From an uncultured Amylibacter sp. (lineage in GTDB: Bacteria; Pseudomonadota; Alphaproteobacteria; Rhodobacterales; Rhodobacteraceae), in NCBI GenBank assembly GCA_959347425.1, contig OY365741.1, positions 806,001 through 870,000 on the forward strand: 64,000 bases of DNA, in the 5' to 3' direction. Below the pieces are notes generated by a model. It was not told the origin of the DNA. It worked only from the letters and a program-made list of their open reading frames with translations, and did not search any database. The position numbers were made by a program, and so were the translations under genes. This document shows, piece by piece, positions 26,888-36,211 of the stretch. The stretch's first letter is position 1. Each line of letters begins with the position of its first letter.

Positions 26888-27703
26888 TTATTTCAAAGGG
26901 TCTAACAGGGTTCGCCCGCCATCCACCGTCAATATCTGTCCGGTCATAAAATTGGCACTGCTGGACGCAAGGAATTGCGCGACCTCGGCGACTTCCCCCG
27001 CCTCTGCTATCCGCCCAAGCGGGGTTGCCTCAATCACCTTACCGCGCAAATCATCGTTATCCAATAACAGGCGGCTGAGGCTTTCACTTTCGACCGAGCC
27101 AATGGCAATCCCATTCACCCGAATCCTGTTGCTAGCAAGGCTGACCGCCAGCGCCCGCGTCATTTGATTCACCGCCGCACAGCACACCGAATAGGCCATC
27201 ATATCATCGCGCATCATATCGGTGGCGATAGAGCTGAGGTTAATAATCACCCCCGCCGAATCGGATGAAATATCCGCCTCCCCCTGTGTTTGTTTGATAA
27301 ACCGCTTGGCTATCATCTGCGATAGGCGCAAATTGGCCAGCACATTTTGTTTGAATTGTGCGTCAAAATTATCAAATTTCGGGTCTAACTGATTTGACGA
27401 GGGCAGCACGACCCGCGCGGCATTCACCAGAATATCAACCTGTTCAAACGCATCAATAGTGGCGGATAACAGGTTCGCCATGGTCAGAGTTTGGCGCAAA
27501 TCCCCAGCAAAATAGCGCAGGTTCAGTTTTGCGTTTGGCGCATCCTCTTGCAGTTTTTTAATTTGGCTGAGCAGGGCATCTTCGTTCTTATCCGCCAGCA
27601 TGACACTCGCGCCCGCCAGCGCGAATTGCCGAGCGATAGCCAGCCCGATACCGTTGCTCGCGCCCGTGATAATGGCGGTTTTATTGTTAATGGAAACGCT
27701 CAT
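26888..27703 (-). CDS. SDR-family oxidoreductase-like protein lacking the catalytic lysine
   Basis: This is a 271-residue classical short-chain dehydrogenase fold. The cofactor motif TGASNGIG (residues 13-20) is intact, as are NAA (94-96) and the catalytic serine (SS at 157-158). The active-site YxxxK motif reads Tyr171-Ser-Val-Cys-Cys175: lysine is replaced by cysteine (codon TGT), in an otherwise canonical context (AAVNQMTRALA). The C-terminal MTGQILTVDGGRTLLDPLK is standard. It could be inactive as a dehydrogenase, use a different mechanism, or bind NAD(P) for another purpose. It converges with trcR. Confidence 0.85.
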   Translation of the reverse strand: MSVSINNKTAIITGASNGIGLAIARQFALAGASVMLADKNEDALLSQIKKLQEDAPNAKLNLRYFAGDLRQTLTMANLLSATIDAFEQVDILVNAARVVLPSSNQLDPKFDNFDAQFKQNVLANLRLSQMIAKRFIKQTQGEADISSDSAGVIINLSSIATDMMRDDMMAYSVCCAAVNQMTRALAVSLASNRIRVNGIAIGSVESESLSRLLLDNDDLRGKVIEATPLGRIAEAGEVAEVAQFLASSSANFMTGQILTVDGGRTLLDPLK

Positions 27704-27770
27704 GTCTTTGCCCTTTTGGTTGGTGTGATGGATAGTATAGCGAGTCTTGGGGGAAATAAAAACATGCGTT

Positions 27771-28844
27771 TTACCGTCCGTTTTTCGGGCGGGGTTTTGC
27801 CTTTTGGGTTTTCACCCCTTGGGCGCAGATTATTTTAAAATTGGAGTTTTTCGCGACTTCGCGCCATTGATTAAAACACCGCGTCAGCGTGGATTCATAG
27901 GGCAAATGGCGGTTCGCCACCAGCCAAAGCTGCCCTTTGGGGGCAAGATGGGCGCGCGCCTGTTCAATAAATCTCTGCCCCAAGGCGGGTTCGGATTTTG
28001 CCGATGTATGAAACGGCGGGTTCATCACGATACTATCCAGCCCGCGATTATTAGGGGGGGCGGGCAAGGCGGTAATATCGCACCAATGGGTTTTTAGACG
28101 CGAATCGGTGATGTTTTTATGGGCGAGGGTCAGGGCGATTGCCTCTGCCTCAAACACATGCAATTCCTGCAAATTCGGGCATTTTGCCAGTATTTGCGCG
28201 GATAGCCAGCCTGTCCCCCCGCCAAAATCGCCAATCCGTTTGCCTAGGTTATTCGGTAAATGGGTGGCCAAAAAAGCCGACCCCGCGTCAATCCTATCGG
28301 CACTAAACAACCCCGCGCCGTGCCACCAGCCGTTTGTATCTTGGCGATGAGCGGCTTGGGTGCGCCAATCCTCCGCCTGCGGGTGCAAAATATCGCGGTC
28401 TTTATACAGCCAAAAACTTTTGCCATGGGATTTTGAAAACACACCTGCCAAGGGGAATTCCGCCTTTATCAGGCGTAAGATACTCTCTATCCCATCGGTT
28501 TTCTGCCCGTCAATAATCAGCAATCCGCCTGTCTCCAAAGTGGCAAAACCATCGGCGATGAGGGCGAGGGTTTCCGCCTTGGCACGGACAATTTCAACAA
28601 TAATGGTTTTGGGGTTTGTGTTTTGCCATCCATCCTCCTGCACCAAAACCCCCGCGTGTTTCAGGGCTTGGTAAGTTGGATAAAAGCCTTGCACACACAG
28701 GGGCGGGGGAGTCATGGTTTGGCTTAAACTTTGATATAAGCCACGCACACGCGCCCGCAAAACCACCAAGGGGGCGGAGGGCAAGGGGATTTGCCCGCTT
28801 TCCACCCCCATATCCAAACGATTGGATTTCGTCAGACTTTCCAC
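27771..28844 (-). CDS. Class I SAM methyltransferase of the RsmC/RlmG type
   Basis: This is a probable rRNA guanine-N2 methyltransferase, about 357 residues. I chose the GTG at 28844 just past the clpS stop; the frame extends further upstream inside clpS. The N-terminal half is a degenerate Rossmann domain, as in RsmC. The C-terminal half has the SAM motif IGDFGGGTGWLSAQIL and the catalytic NPPFH motif. The best functional guess is 16S rRNA m2G1207 methylation. It follows clpS by a few bases and is probably in its transcript. Confidence 0.82.
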   Translation of the reverse strand: MESLTKSNRLDMGVESGQIPLPSAPLVVLRARVRGLYQSLSQTMTPPPLCVQGFYPTYQALKHAGVLVQEDGWQNTNPKTIIVEIVRAKAETLALIADGFATLETGGLLIIDGQKTDGIESILRLIKAEFPLAGVFSKSHGKSFWLYKDRDILHPQAEDWRTQAAHRQDTNGWWHGAGLFSADRIDAGSAFLATHLPNNLGKRIGDFGGGTGWLSAQILAKCPNLQELHVFEAEAIALTLAHKNITDSRLKTHWCDITALPAPPNNRGLDSIVMNPPFHTSAKSEPALGQRFIEQARAHLAPKGQLWLVANRHLPYESTLTRCFNQWREVAKNSNFKIICAQGVKTQKAKPRPKNGR

Positions 28845-28851
28845 GACCAAC

Positions 28852-29184
28852 CTAATCCTTTTCCATAATACATTGCAACGGATGCTGGTATTTCTTTGCC
28901 GCCGCCATGACTTGGGTGATTTTGGTTTCCGCCACATCGCGGCTGAACACACCGACAACCGCCAGCCCTTTTTTATGAACGATAAGCATTAACTGATAGG
29001 CTTGGGTGTTGGAGATTTTGAAAAACTGCTCTAACACGAAAACCACGAATTCCATGGGGGTATAATCGTCATTTAGCAAAATGACCTTGTACATCTGCGG
29101 GCGTTTTGTCTCGGCACGGGGTTTTGTTGCCAAATCGGAATCGGCGGACTCGTTAGGTATATCGGAGGGATTGTTTGGGCTCAT
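28852..29184 (-). CDS. clpS: ATP-dependent Clp protease adaptor ClpS
   Basis: ClpS delivers N-degron substrates to ClpAP. The 110-residue protein has a disordered, charged N-terminus (about 1-28) and the ClpS core [24 protein letters not shown], with the [10 protein letters not shown] substrate-pocket motif, then [25 protein letters not shown]. clpA is not next to it. An RsmC-like gene follows directly. Confidence 0.96.
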   Translation of the reverse strand: MSPNNPSDIPNESADSDLATKPRAETKRPQMYKVILLNDDYTPMEFVVFVLEQFFKISNTQAYQLMLIVHKKGLAVVGVFSRDVAETKITQVMAAAKKYQHPLQCIMEKD

Positions 29185-29408
29185 CGGGGCATTTATACTT
29201 TTGTTTGGGTGATTTTATTCGCAACAATACGGGCAAACAGACTCCCCCCTGTATAAAGAAAAAAATTAAAAAATCAATAAAACTGACAAAATTTTGCATT
29301 TTTATCAAAAAACTGTTTTGTTTTTAGCTTGTTTTGTGTATAAATGGCACTATAAAAACAACAAACCCCGATAAACGGGGTGAAATCAGTAGTAAGCAAT
29401 CGAACACG

Positions 29409-30869
29409 ATGATACCCCGTATCAGCCGAAATAATCCTTTTATCCCCCGCTTTATATGGGTTATGTTGCGTGGCGGGCTGTTTAGTTTTGCCTTTATTTT
29501 GTCCGCTGGTCTGGCGATGGCGGCACCTTACGCCGCGATGGTGATTGATGCCAAAAGTGGCGAGGTTCTGCACTCGCGCAACGCCGATACCCGCCTGCAT
29601 CCTGCTTCTTTAACCAAAATGATGACACTTTATGTGGCTTTTGCCGCGGTGGAACGCGGGGAAATCACTTTGGATACGAAAATCAAGGTCTCTAAAAAAG
29701 CCGCCCGCCAACCGCCGTCCAAACTAGGCTTACGGGCCGGGTCAAGCGTTAGCTTGCGTTATCTTATCCGTGCCTCTGCCGTGAAATCGGCGAATGACGC
29801 GGCGATGGTGATTGCAGAGGGAATTTCGGGCAGTCAAGCCGCCTTTTCTGATAGGATGAATAGGCAAGCAAAGGCACTGGGCATGACTAAGACGACATTC
29901 AAAAACCCCAGTGGTTTAACGCAAAGGGGGCATACCTCCACCGCGCGGGATATGACGATTTTGGGGCGCAGGCTGCTGACAGATTTCCCCGAATACTATA
30001 ATTTGTTTTCGCGTAGAACCGCCGATACCGGAATAAAAACGGTGAATAACACGAATAGGAAGGTTTTGAACAGCTATAAGGGCGCGGATGGGATAAAAAC
30101 TGGTTATACCGTGGCGGCTGGGTTTAATCTGGTGGCCTCGGCAGAGCGGGGCAATAAACGAGTGATTGCCACGGTGTTTGGCGGGAAGAGCTCAGCCTCG
30201 CGCAATCGGCGGGTGGTGGAATTGCTGGATATGGGGTTTGATAGGGCGAAAGCAACACGCTATGCCGCCGCCCCGCCAAAGGTGCTGGTACCGCCAGGTG
30301 TAGGGCGGGTTGATGCGGTCGGTCGCCGTGTGGCGATTGCCAATATCCGCCCGAAATACCGTCCAGCCAATCTGGGAGAGGATAACACGGATGTTTTGGC
30401 GGTGGAACGCGCGATTGTATCGGCGAATTTGGCGAAGCTGGGCGGGGGTGAGGCGGCGGCTCCGCGGGTAGAAAATATCACGCCAGCGCAGGGGGATGCG
30501 GATGAAAGCGAGGCGGTGTTAATTGCCGCAATCACCCGTGGGATAGAGCAAATGCCAAGCAGTGTGGTTTTGGGGCGGGTGGAAGCGCGGGTGATTGAAC
30601 GTCCCAAATTGCGCACGGATAGGCGCAAGTGGGCGGTGCATTTGGGGATTTATGGCACGCGGGTTCGTGCGGAAAAGGCGTTGTTAGAGGCGGTGTTGGC
30701 GGATATAAGTTCTCTGGATGGGGCGTTACGGCAGGTGAAATCGACCAGCAGGGGCTACCATGCGGAGTTCGTTGGGATTACGGAGATAAACGCGAATAAG
30801 GTTTGCGCGCGGTTAAAGGCGGAAACGTCCGAGTGTGAGGCGGTGTTGGCGGTGGCTATTAATAATTAA
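29409..30869 (+). CDS. D-alanyl-D-alanine carboxypeptidase (PBP5/6 type) with C-terminal SPOR domain
   Basis: This is a periplasmic S11 carboxypeptidase that trims the terminal D-alanine of peptidoglycan pentapeptides. The ATG at 29409 gives 486 residues with a signal segment (about 15-39). Active-site motifs are Ser67-Leu-Thr-Lys70, Ser127-Ala-Asn and Lys230-Thr-Gly. Instead of the usual C-terminal amphipathic anchor, the last 80 or so residues (WAVHLGIYGTRVRAEKAL onward) form a SPOR domain, which binds denuded glycan at septa and so may direct the enzyme to the division site. The middle (330-400) is low complexity. Confidence 0.9.
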   Translation: MIPRISRNNPFIPRFIWVMLRGGLFSFAFILSAGLAMAAPYAAMVIDAKSGEVLHSRNADTRLHPASLTKMMTLYVAFAAVERGEITLDTKIKVSKKAARQPPSKLGLRAGSSVSLRYLIRASAVKSANDAAMVIAEGISGSQAAFSDRMNRQAKALGMTKTTFKNPSGLTQRGHTSTARDMTILGRRLLTDFPEYYNLFSRRTADTGIKTVNNTNRKVLNSYKGADGIKTGYTVAAGFNLVASAERGNKRVIATVFGGKSSASRNRRVVELLDMGFDRAKATRYAAAPPKVLVPPGVGRVDAVGRRVAIANIRPKYRPANLGEDNTDVLAVERAIVSANLAKLGGGEAAAPRVENITPAQGDADESEAVLIAAITRGIEQMPSSVVLGRVEARVIERPKLRTDRRKWAVHLGIYGTRVRAEKALLEAVLADISSLDGALRQVKSTSRGYHAEFVGITEINANKVCARLKAETSECEAVLAVAINN

Positions 30870-31063
30870 TTTTTTGCTCTTTGGGTGTTACCAAGCGGGC
30901 GCGGGCAAACGGGGTTGCAAGCGTTTTTTAGGGGTTGTCATTGTTATCAATGGTATGCTACATGAAAATCTTGTAGCTGTGAAAGCAGTTGCATAAACTA
31001 AAACAAGTGTAAGAAAAAGAAGACGTTTTTTAATTTTTAACCCTTTATCAGAAAGGAGACAAA

Positions 31064-31150
31064 ATGAAATTATTTTTTCATTTATCTTTACTTATTGTAG
31101 CAGTCTTAAGACTATTACAATCTGTTTTAGACAACACTTATATTATTTAA
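31064..31150 (+). CDS. 28-residue hydrophobic peptide with a strong ribosome binding site
   Basis: The ATG at 31064 follows AAAGGAG by 6 bases, an excellent Shine-Dalgarno. The frame encodes a 28-residue peptide starting MKLFFHLSLLIVAVLRLL, hydrophobic enough for one membrane segment. The stop lies inside a perfect 10-bp inverted repeat (ACAACACTTA/TAAGTGTTGT, 31131-31157). It does not match a family I know. It could be a small membrane peptide or a leader peptide; the only downstream gene is on the other strand, which argues against a leader. Too short for coding statistics. Confidence 0.45.
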   Translation: MKLFFHLSLLIVAVLRLLQSVLDNTYII

Positions 31151-31190
31151 GTGTTGTGGCATGTCCTCGCCTGCGGGCGGGGGCATGTCT

Positions 31191-31409
31191 TTATCGGATA
31201 ACAGGACAAGCCTTGCGGTCAGCAACAACTATCGTACGCGTTTTTCCACCACAATTATAAAAACAAGTTTTTGTTGTCCCGTCTGTTGCGGATTTTACTT
31301 TATTACACTTAACTTTTGTTGTTTGCATTTCCACATCTGTTTTCATATCCATATTGATTGTTTCAATAGGGAATAATGATAATGAGGCTATTAGTAAGAT
31401 TGATTTCAT
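31191..31409 (-). CDS. Small secreted cysteine-containing protein, unknown
   Basis: This is a 72-residue protein with AAGGAAAG before the ATG at 31409 and an apparent short signal segment (SILLIASLSLF). The remainder is rich in K and T and has four cysteines: VKCNKV, TKTCFYNCGGKTRTIVVADRKAC. A CxxxC pair followed by a distant cysteine could make disulfides in the periplasm. The order hydrophobic start, KxC, CFYNCGGKTRTI, and C-terminal CPVI looks like a conserved small family, but I cannot name it. It faces the 28-residue ORF (convergent). Confidence 0.6.
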   Translation of the reverse strand: MKSILLIASLSLFPIETINMDMKTDVEMQTTKVKCNKVKSATDGTTKTCFYNCGGKTRTIVVADRKACPVIR

Positions 31410-31517
31410 TTTCTTTCCTTATGTTAAAGTTTTCATAAAAACCCACCTACCAATTACAGGCTTACCGCAAACACTATAATAATTCAACCGATTGTCAATA
31501 ACCCATGCACAAAAAAA

Positions 31518-32777
31518 TTAGAAATACGGAACGCCCCGAAACCACGCCCGAATCACTGCCCGTTCCTCTTCCGTCATTCCAGAATAATTGGCGGGGGGCA
31601 TGGCGTTGCTAACCCCCGCTTGCAGATAAATCTCTTTGGCATAGAGCGCGGTCTGCGCCCGCGTTTCCAACACTATCCCCTTGGGCGACCACGGCAACCC
31701 GTCATAGCTGGGCGCAACCGCATGGCACACCGAACAACGGGTGGTGATAATATCATGCACCTCACCAAAACCAGCCGCCTCAACATACCGCGTTTGGGTA
31801 TTGTTTAACGAAATCGGGGCAACCCGCGCCGAATCAGAATCAGAACCGCCACTGCTCGGCACAACCGCCCCACCCGCCGTGGAAAGCCACATAATCAGCA
31901 GAAACAAAATCCCCGTCACTCCCCAAGTCCAATGCGGACTGCCACCCCGTGCATGGCGGGTATTAAAATAATGACGAATACTCACCCCCATTAAAAACAC
32001 CAGCGAAGCAATAATCCAATTATATTCCGTAGCAAAAGCCAAAGGATAATGATTCGATAACATTAAAAAAATCACTGGCAGAGTCAGATAATTATTATGG
32101 GTGGAACGTTGCTTGGCGATTTGCCCAAAGCGAGGGTCAGGCTTGCGCCCTGCCCGCAAATCCGCCACGACTATTTTTTGATTGGGGATAATCACCAGAA
32201 ACACATTCGCCGACATAATCGTGGCGGTGATTGCACCCAAATGCAGCAGTGCCGCGCGTCCAGAAAACACCTGCGTATAGCCCCAAGCCAAGGCGACCAG
32301 CAGGATATAAAGCAACACCATCAGGCGGCGATTATCACTGCCAAACCGCGATTGACACAGGGCGGAATAACCGAACCAGACGGCTATGATAGAGCCAACC
32401 GATACCGCAATCGCTTGCCACACGGTTATATCCGCCACACGCGGATCAATCAGGTATAAATCCGCCCCAGCATAATATAAAAGAATCATCAGGGCAAACC
32501 CAGATAGCCATGTCGCATAACTCTCCCACTTAAACCACGTTAAATGTTCGGGCAGAGCATCGGGGGCAACCAGATATTTCTGGATATGATAAAAGCCACC
32601 GCCATGGACTTGCCATTCCTCACCATGCACGCCTTTGCGTTTTTTGACCGCGGGTTGCAGTCCCAAATCCAGCGCAATAAAATAAAACGAAGAGCCAATC
32701 CAGGCAATCGCCGTGACAATATGCAGCCAGCGCACCGCCAGCTCTATCCATGCAAAGAAAATCGCCGCATCATACAT
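31518..32777 (-). CDS. puuD: Membrane urate hydroxylase with cytochrome c domain
   Basis: PuuD oxidises urate to 5-hydroxyisourate at the inner membrane, passing electrons to the respiratory chain instead of oxygen directly. In the 419-residue protein, about eight membrane segments fill residues 10-315 (starting with RWLHIVTAIAWIGSSFYFIALD). A C-terminal cytochrome c domain has the heme site CSVCH near residue 349 and the axial methionine probably in NAMPPANY. It is separated from uraH by 3 bases on the same strand and begins the purine breakdown locus. Confidence 0.93.
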   Translation of the reverse strand: MYDAAIFFAWIELAVRWLHIVTAIAWIGSSFYFIALDLGLQPAVKKRKGVHGEEWQVHGGGFYHIQKYLVAPDALPEHLTWFKWESYATWLSGFALMILLYYAGADLYLIDPRVADITVWQAIAVSVGSIIAVWFGYSALCQSRFGSDNRRLMVLLYILLVALAWGYTQVFSGRAALLHLGAITATIMSANVFLVIIPNQKIVVADLRAGRKPDPRFGQIAKQRSTHNNYLTLPVIFLMLSNHYPLAFATEYNWIIASLVFLMGVSIRHYFNTRHARGGSPHWTWGVTGILFLLIMWLSTAGGAVVPSSGGSDSDSARVAPISLNNTQTRYVEAAGFGEVHDIITTRCSVCHAVAPSYDGLPWSPKGIVLETRAQTALYAKEIYLQAGVSNAMPPANYSGMTEEERAVIRAWFRGVPYF

Positions 32778-32780
32778 CGG

Positions 32781-33140
32781 TTAGCTCCCCCGATAGGTGC
32801 TGTAACCATAGGGCGACAGCAAAAGCGGCACATGGTAGTGGGCGTTTATATCGTCTATATTAAAAACGATGGGGATAATATCAAAGAATAAAACATCAGG
32901 GGTCGGGTCGCCCAATCCGCGCAGGTAATCGCCCGCGAAGAAATCCAAACGATAGCCGCCAAGGGCGAATTCGTCTTTTGGTAGGATTGGGCTGTCCGTG
33001 CGACCATCCGCATTTGTGGTGAGCGAACGGATGAGGGCGGGGTTTTGTGCGTTTAATCCATACAGGTCTATGCGTAGATTGCCCGCGGGGATGCCCTTTG
33101 CTGTGTTCAGCACATGGGTTGTTAGGTAGCCGTTTGTCAT
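32781..33140 (-). CDS. uraH: 5-hydroxyisourate hydrolase (transthyretin-like)
   Basis: This enzyme hydrolyses 5-hydroxyisourate to OHCU, the step after PuuD. In 119 residues it carries the family marks: LTTHVLNTAKGIPA at the N-terminus with the catalytic histidine (His9), the HYHVPLLLSPYGYSTYRGS C-terminus and the terminal YRGS tetrapeptide that separates these hydrolases from transthyretin. It is upstream of puuD on the same strand and probably shares its transcript. It diverges from the fused allantoinase gene, with a repeat element in between. Confidence 0.95.
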   Translation of the reverse strand: MTNGYLTTHVLNTAKGIPAGNLRIDLYGLNAQNPALIRSLTTNADGRTDSPILPKDEFALGGYRLDFFAGDYLRGLGDPTPDVLFFDIIPIVFNIDDINAHYHVPLLLSPYGYSTYRGS

Positions 33141-33215
33141 GAGTTTCTTTCTTGGTTAAATGAGGTTAAATGGGTTTTTTGGAGTTGTATATCTTTGATT
33201 GAGGATAAAGGCAAG

Positions 33216-33320
33216 TGATGAATTGTGAATGATGAATTATGAATGGTGAATTGGGTTTTGTGGCAAACTTCTTTCCTAAAATAACCAATAATTCATAATT
33301 CACCATTCACCATTCACAAT
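33216..33320. mobile_element. Deleted copy (A) of the heptamer-bounded TTCTTTCCTAAAATAAC element
   Basis: Left heptamers TGATGAA, TTGTGAA, TGATGAA and so on (33216-33253) lead into GGGTTTTGTGGCAAAC, then TTCTTTCCTAAAATAAC, then inverted heptamers ending at 33320. The same ends occur in full copies B (46833-47000) and C (55118-55295). Here about 80 bp between two ATAAC words of the full copy are missing. It sits between divergent uraH and puuE and may influence their promoters. Confidence 0.65.
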
Positions 33321-33381
33321 CCCCCCCAAATCGGTTATCATCCCCCAAACCTCCCCTTAAAAAACGAAAGGGTATTAAAAA

Positions 33382-34809
33382 ATGACTCGATATAAACGCG
33401 ATATGCGGGGCTATGGCGCGACCCCACCGCAAGTACGCTGGCCAAACACCGCCCGCATTGCCGTGCAATTCGTGCTTAATTACGAAGAGGGCGGGGAAAA
33501 CTGCACCCTCCACGGCGATTCAAACTCCGAAGCATTTTTATCCGAAATCATCGGCGCACAACCCTTCCCAAACCAACGGCACTGGAATATGGAGAGCATG
33601 TATGAATACGGGGCGCGCGCTGGGTTCTGGCGAGTCCATCGGCTCTTCACCAAAACCGCCGTTCCCCTGACGGTTTATGGTGTGGCAACCGCCTTGGCTC
33701 GGTCGCCCGAACAAGTTGCCGCCATGCAAGCCGCCGATTGGGAAATCGCCAGCCATGGGCTCAAATGGATTGAATATAAAGACATGCCCGCAAACCAAGA
33801 ACGCGACCATATAACCCGCGCCATCGCTCTGCATACCCAAACCACAGGCAACCCGCCGAGGGGGTGGTACACAGGCCGATGCTCTGACAATACGGTTAAT
33901 TTGATTGCTGAAAATGGCGGATTTGACTATGTATCGGACAGCTATGCTGATGATTTACCCTATTGGCATACGCACAAAAACACGCATCAATTGGTCATTC
34001 CTTATACCTTGGATGCCAACGATATGCGGTTTGCCACGGCGCAAGGTTTCCACACGGCAGAGCAGTTTTTCACCTATTTGAAAGACAGCTTTGATACGCT
34101 TTATGCGGAAGGGGCGGAGGGTTCGCCCAAAATGATGTCCATCGGGTTGCATTGTCGCCTGATTGGGCGGCCTGGGCGAATTGCCGCCATCGCTCGGTTT
34201 ATTGATTATGTCAAATCCCACGATAAAGTCTGGTTTGCCAAACGGATAGAGATTGCCGAACATTGGCAAAAACATCATCCTCCCGAAATTAATAGCGAAT
34301 CTGGCAACACCCCCACACGCATGAATAAACCCGATTTTATCGCGGCGTTTGGCGGAGTCTTTGAACATTCCGATTGGATTGCTGAACAGGCGTGGGATTT
34401 GGAATTGGGCGTGGCACATAATACCGCCCTTGGGTTGCATAACGCCTTTGCCCGTATTTTTCGTGCCGCCGATAAATCCGCACGGCTAGAAATCCTTTGC
34501 AACCATCCAGATTTGGCGGGGCGATTGATGCAGGCAAAGAAACTGACCCAGCATTCCACCGATGAACAGGCGGGGGCGGGGCTGGATAGTTTAACGCCCG
34601 CAGAACTTAAAACCTTTACCCAGCTTAACTCTGATTATATGAAAAAGTTTGATTTCCCTTTTATTATCGCGGTAAAAGGATTAAACAAAGACCAAATCTT
34701 AAAACAATTCAAACACCGCATAAACAATGACACAGCAACCGAATTCAAAACCGCTTGCACACAAGTTGAACGCATCGCGCTGTTGCGCCTACAGGATATA
34801 TTACGATGA
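33382..34809 (+). CDS. puuE: Bifunctional allantoinase / OHCU decarboxylase (PuuE-UraD fusion)
   Basis: This 475-residue protein carries two consecutive steps. The N-terminal part (about 1-305) is a PuuE-type allantoinase of the polysaccharide-deacetylase fold, opening allantoin to allantoate (FVLNYEEGGENC, EIASHGLKW, IGLHCRLIGRPGRI). The C-terminal part (about 312-475) is OHCU decarboxylase, forming S-allantoin, with the catalytic NHPDLAG, SxxEQAGAGLDSLT and KKFDFPFIIAVKG segments. Fusions of this kind are known in bacteria. The stop overlaps the next start by 4 bases (ATGA). Confidence 0.93.
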   Translation: MTRYKRDMRGYGATPPQVRWPNTARIAVQFVLNYEEGGENCTLHGDSNSEAFLSEIIGAQPFPNQRHWNMESMYEYGARAGFWRVHRLFTKTAVPLTVYGVATALARSPEQVAAMQAADWEIASHGLKWIEYKDMPANQERDHITRAIALHTQTTGNPPRGWYTGRCSDNTVNLIAENGGFDYVSDSYADDLPYWHTHKNTHQLVIPYTLDANDMRFATAQGFHTAEQFFTYLKDSFDTLYAEGAEGSPKMMSIGLHCRLIGRPGRIAAIARFIDYVKSHDKVWFAKRIEIAEHWQKHHPPEINSESGNTPTRMNKPDFIAAFGGVFEHSDWIAEQAWDLELGVAHNTALGLHNAFARIFRAADKSARLEILCNHPDLAGRLMQAKKLTQHSTDEQAGAGLDSLTPAELKTFTQLNSDYMKKFDFPFIIAVKGLNKDQILKQFKHRINNDTATEFKTACTQVERIALLRLQDILR

Positions 34810-35630
34810 CCTATTATACCCCACGCGGGGGACTGCCCGCACAATCCACCGAATTGCAACGCCGCGCGGTTTTCACGACCGCCTATGCTTTTATTCCCGC
34901 CGAAGTCCTGCGTGATATTGTCACCAGTTCCCTGCCCCATTGGGAGGGGGCGAGGGCTTGGATTTTGGCACGACCGCTCAGCGGGTTTGCTGAGACCTTT
35001 TGCTATTATATTGTTGAACTGGAAGCGGGCGGAGGCTCTGACGCACCCGAACCAGACCTTGGCGCACAGGGAGTTATTTTTGTCGTTGATGGGGTGGTGC
35101 GGGTGACTATCAATGGTGAAACGCATGATTTGACGGCGGGGGGTTATGCCTATTTACCTGCTGGTGCGGACTGGACGATTTGGAATGAAACCGATGAAAC
35201 CGCGACCTTTCATTGGGTTAGGAAAGCCTATGAATCCGTGGCGGGGATACCCGCGCCCGAAGCGTTGGTTACGTCAGATAAATCGGTCGCCCCCACGCCG
35301 ATGCCCGATTGTGAGGGTGTTTGGGCGACGACTCGGTTTGTCTCGGCGGATGATTTGCGCCATGATATGACGGTTAATATCGTTACTTTCCAGCCCGCGG
35401 GCTGTATTCCGTTTGAGGAAACCCATGTTATGGAGCACGGGATTTATATCCTATCTGGCACGGCGCGGTATTTGCTGAATACCGATTGGATAGAGGTTGG
35501 GGCGGGCGATTTCATCTGGCTACGGGCGTTTTGTCCGCAAGCGTGTGTGGCGACGGGGGATGTGCCGTTTCGCTATATTTTGTATAAGGATGTTAATCGC
35601 CATCCGAAATTGCGCGTGTTTGGCGGGTGA
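34806..35630 (+). CDS. (S)-ureidoglycine aminohydrolase (bicupin)
   Basis: This enzyme releases ammonia from S-ureidoglycine to give S-ureidoglycolate, a late step of allantoin breakdown. The protein of 274 residues has two cupin domains; manganese ligands are likely in the second (PFEETHVMEHGIYILSGTARYLL, near 196-218). The N-terminus YTPRGGLPAQ is typical of the family (E. coli AllE/YlbA). It overlaps the fused allantoinase gene by 4 bases and is followed 3 bases later by allA. The allantoate amidohydrolase that makes its substrate is not in the window. Confidence 0.9.
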   Translation: MTYYTPRGGLPAQSTELQRRAVFTTAYAFIPAEVLRDIVTSSLPHWEGARAWILARPLSGFAETFCYYIVELEAGGGSDAPEPDLGAQGVIFVVDGVVRVTINGETHDLTAGGYAYLPAGADWTIWNETDETATFHWVRKAYESVAGIPAPEALVTSDKSVAPTPMPDCEGVWATTRFVSADDLRHDMTVNIVTFQPAGCIPFEETHVMEHGIYILSGTARYLLNTDWIEVGAGDFIWLRAFCPQACVATGDVPFRYILYKDVNRHPKLRVFGG

Positions 35631-35633
35631 ATT

Positions 35634-36119
35634 ATGGCTAGTATTAAAGCCGTTCCGATAACCGCCGAGGCGTTTGCACCGTTTGGTGAGGTGCTGGATA
35701 CACGCGGGCTGTCGCCCAAAACCATTAACGCGGGCAAATGCAAACGGTTTCATAATTTGGCGGATGTGGATGTTTTGGACGGGCAAGTGGGGATTAGCAT
35801 GTTTAGGGCTGAGCTGCGCAGTTTGCCGTATTCGGTGGATTTGCTGGAACGGCATCCGCTTGGCTCGCAAGCGTTTATTCCGTGCTCGCCCGATTCGTTT
35901 TTGGTGATAGTAGCGGGGGATGGGGGCGGTGCGCCTGTTGGGATACGGGCGTTTATCACCGCGCCCTATCAAGGCATTAACCTGCATCGCAATGTCTGGC
36001 ACGGAGTCCTTACCCCCTTATCTGGGTCGGGCGTGTTTGCGGTTATTGATTATATCGGCGAGCAGGATAATTTGGTGGAATTCTTTTTGGATGAGGCGGT
36101 TTTGGTTGTGGGTGGTTAG
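35634..36119 (+). CDS. allA: Ureidoglycolate lyase
   Basis: AllA splits ureidoglycolate to glyoxylate and urea. The 161-residue protein starts IKAVPITAEAFAPFGEVLDTRG, the family N-terminus, and has the cupin-like core FIPCSPDSFLVIVA and LHRNVWHGVLTPL. It is the last gene of the purine operon, 3 bases after the aminohydrolase. Just past its stop the DNA becomes AT-rich and enters the accessory islet. The stop region (GTTAGTTGTGAATTA) looks like two intergenic heptamers. Confidence 0.92.
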   Translation: MASIKAVPITAEAFAPFGEVLDTRGLSPKTINAGKCKRFHNLADVDVLDGQVGISMFRAELRSLPYSVDLLERHPLGSQAFIPCSPDSFLVIVAGDGGGAPVGIRAFITAPYQGINLHRNVWHGVLTPLSGSGVFAVIDYIGEQDNLVEFFLDEAVLVVGG

Positions 36120-36211
36120 TTGTGAATTATTTTTTGCTATTGCCTTTATTTAACAAATCATTTATATTTTATATTTTAACAACATTCCAACATAAAAGGG
36201 AATCTTAAAAC

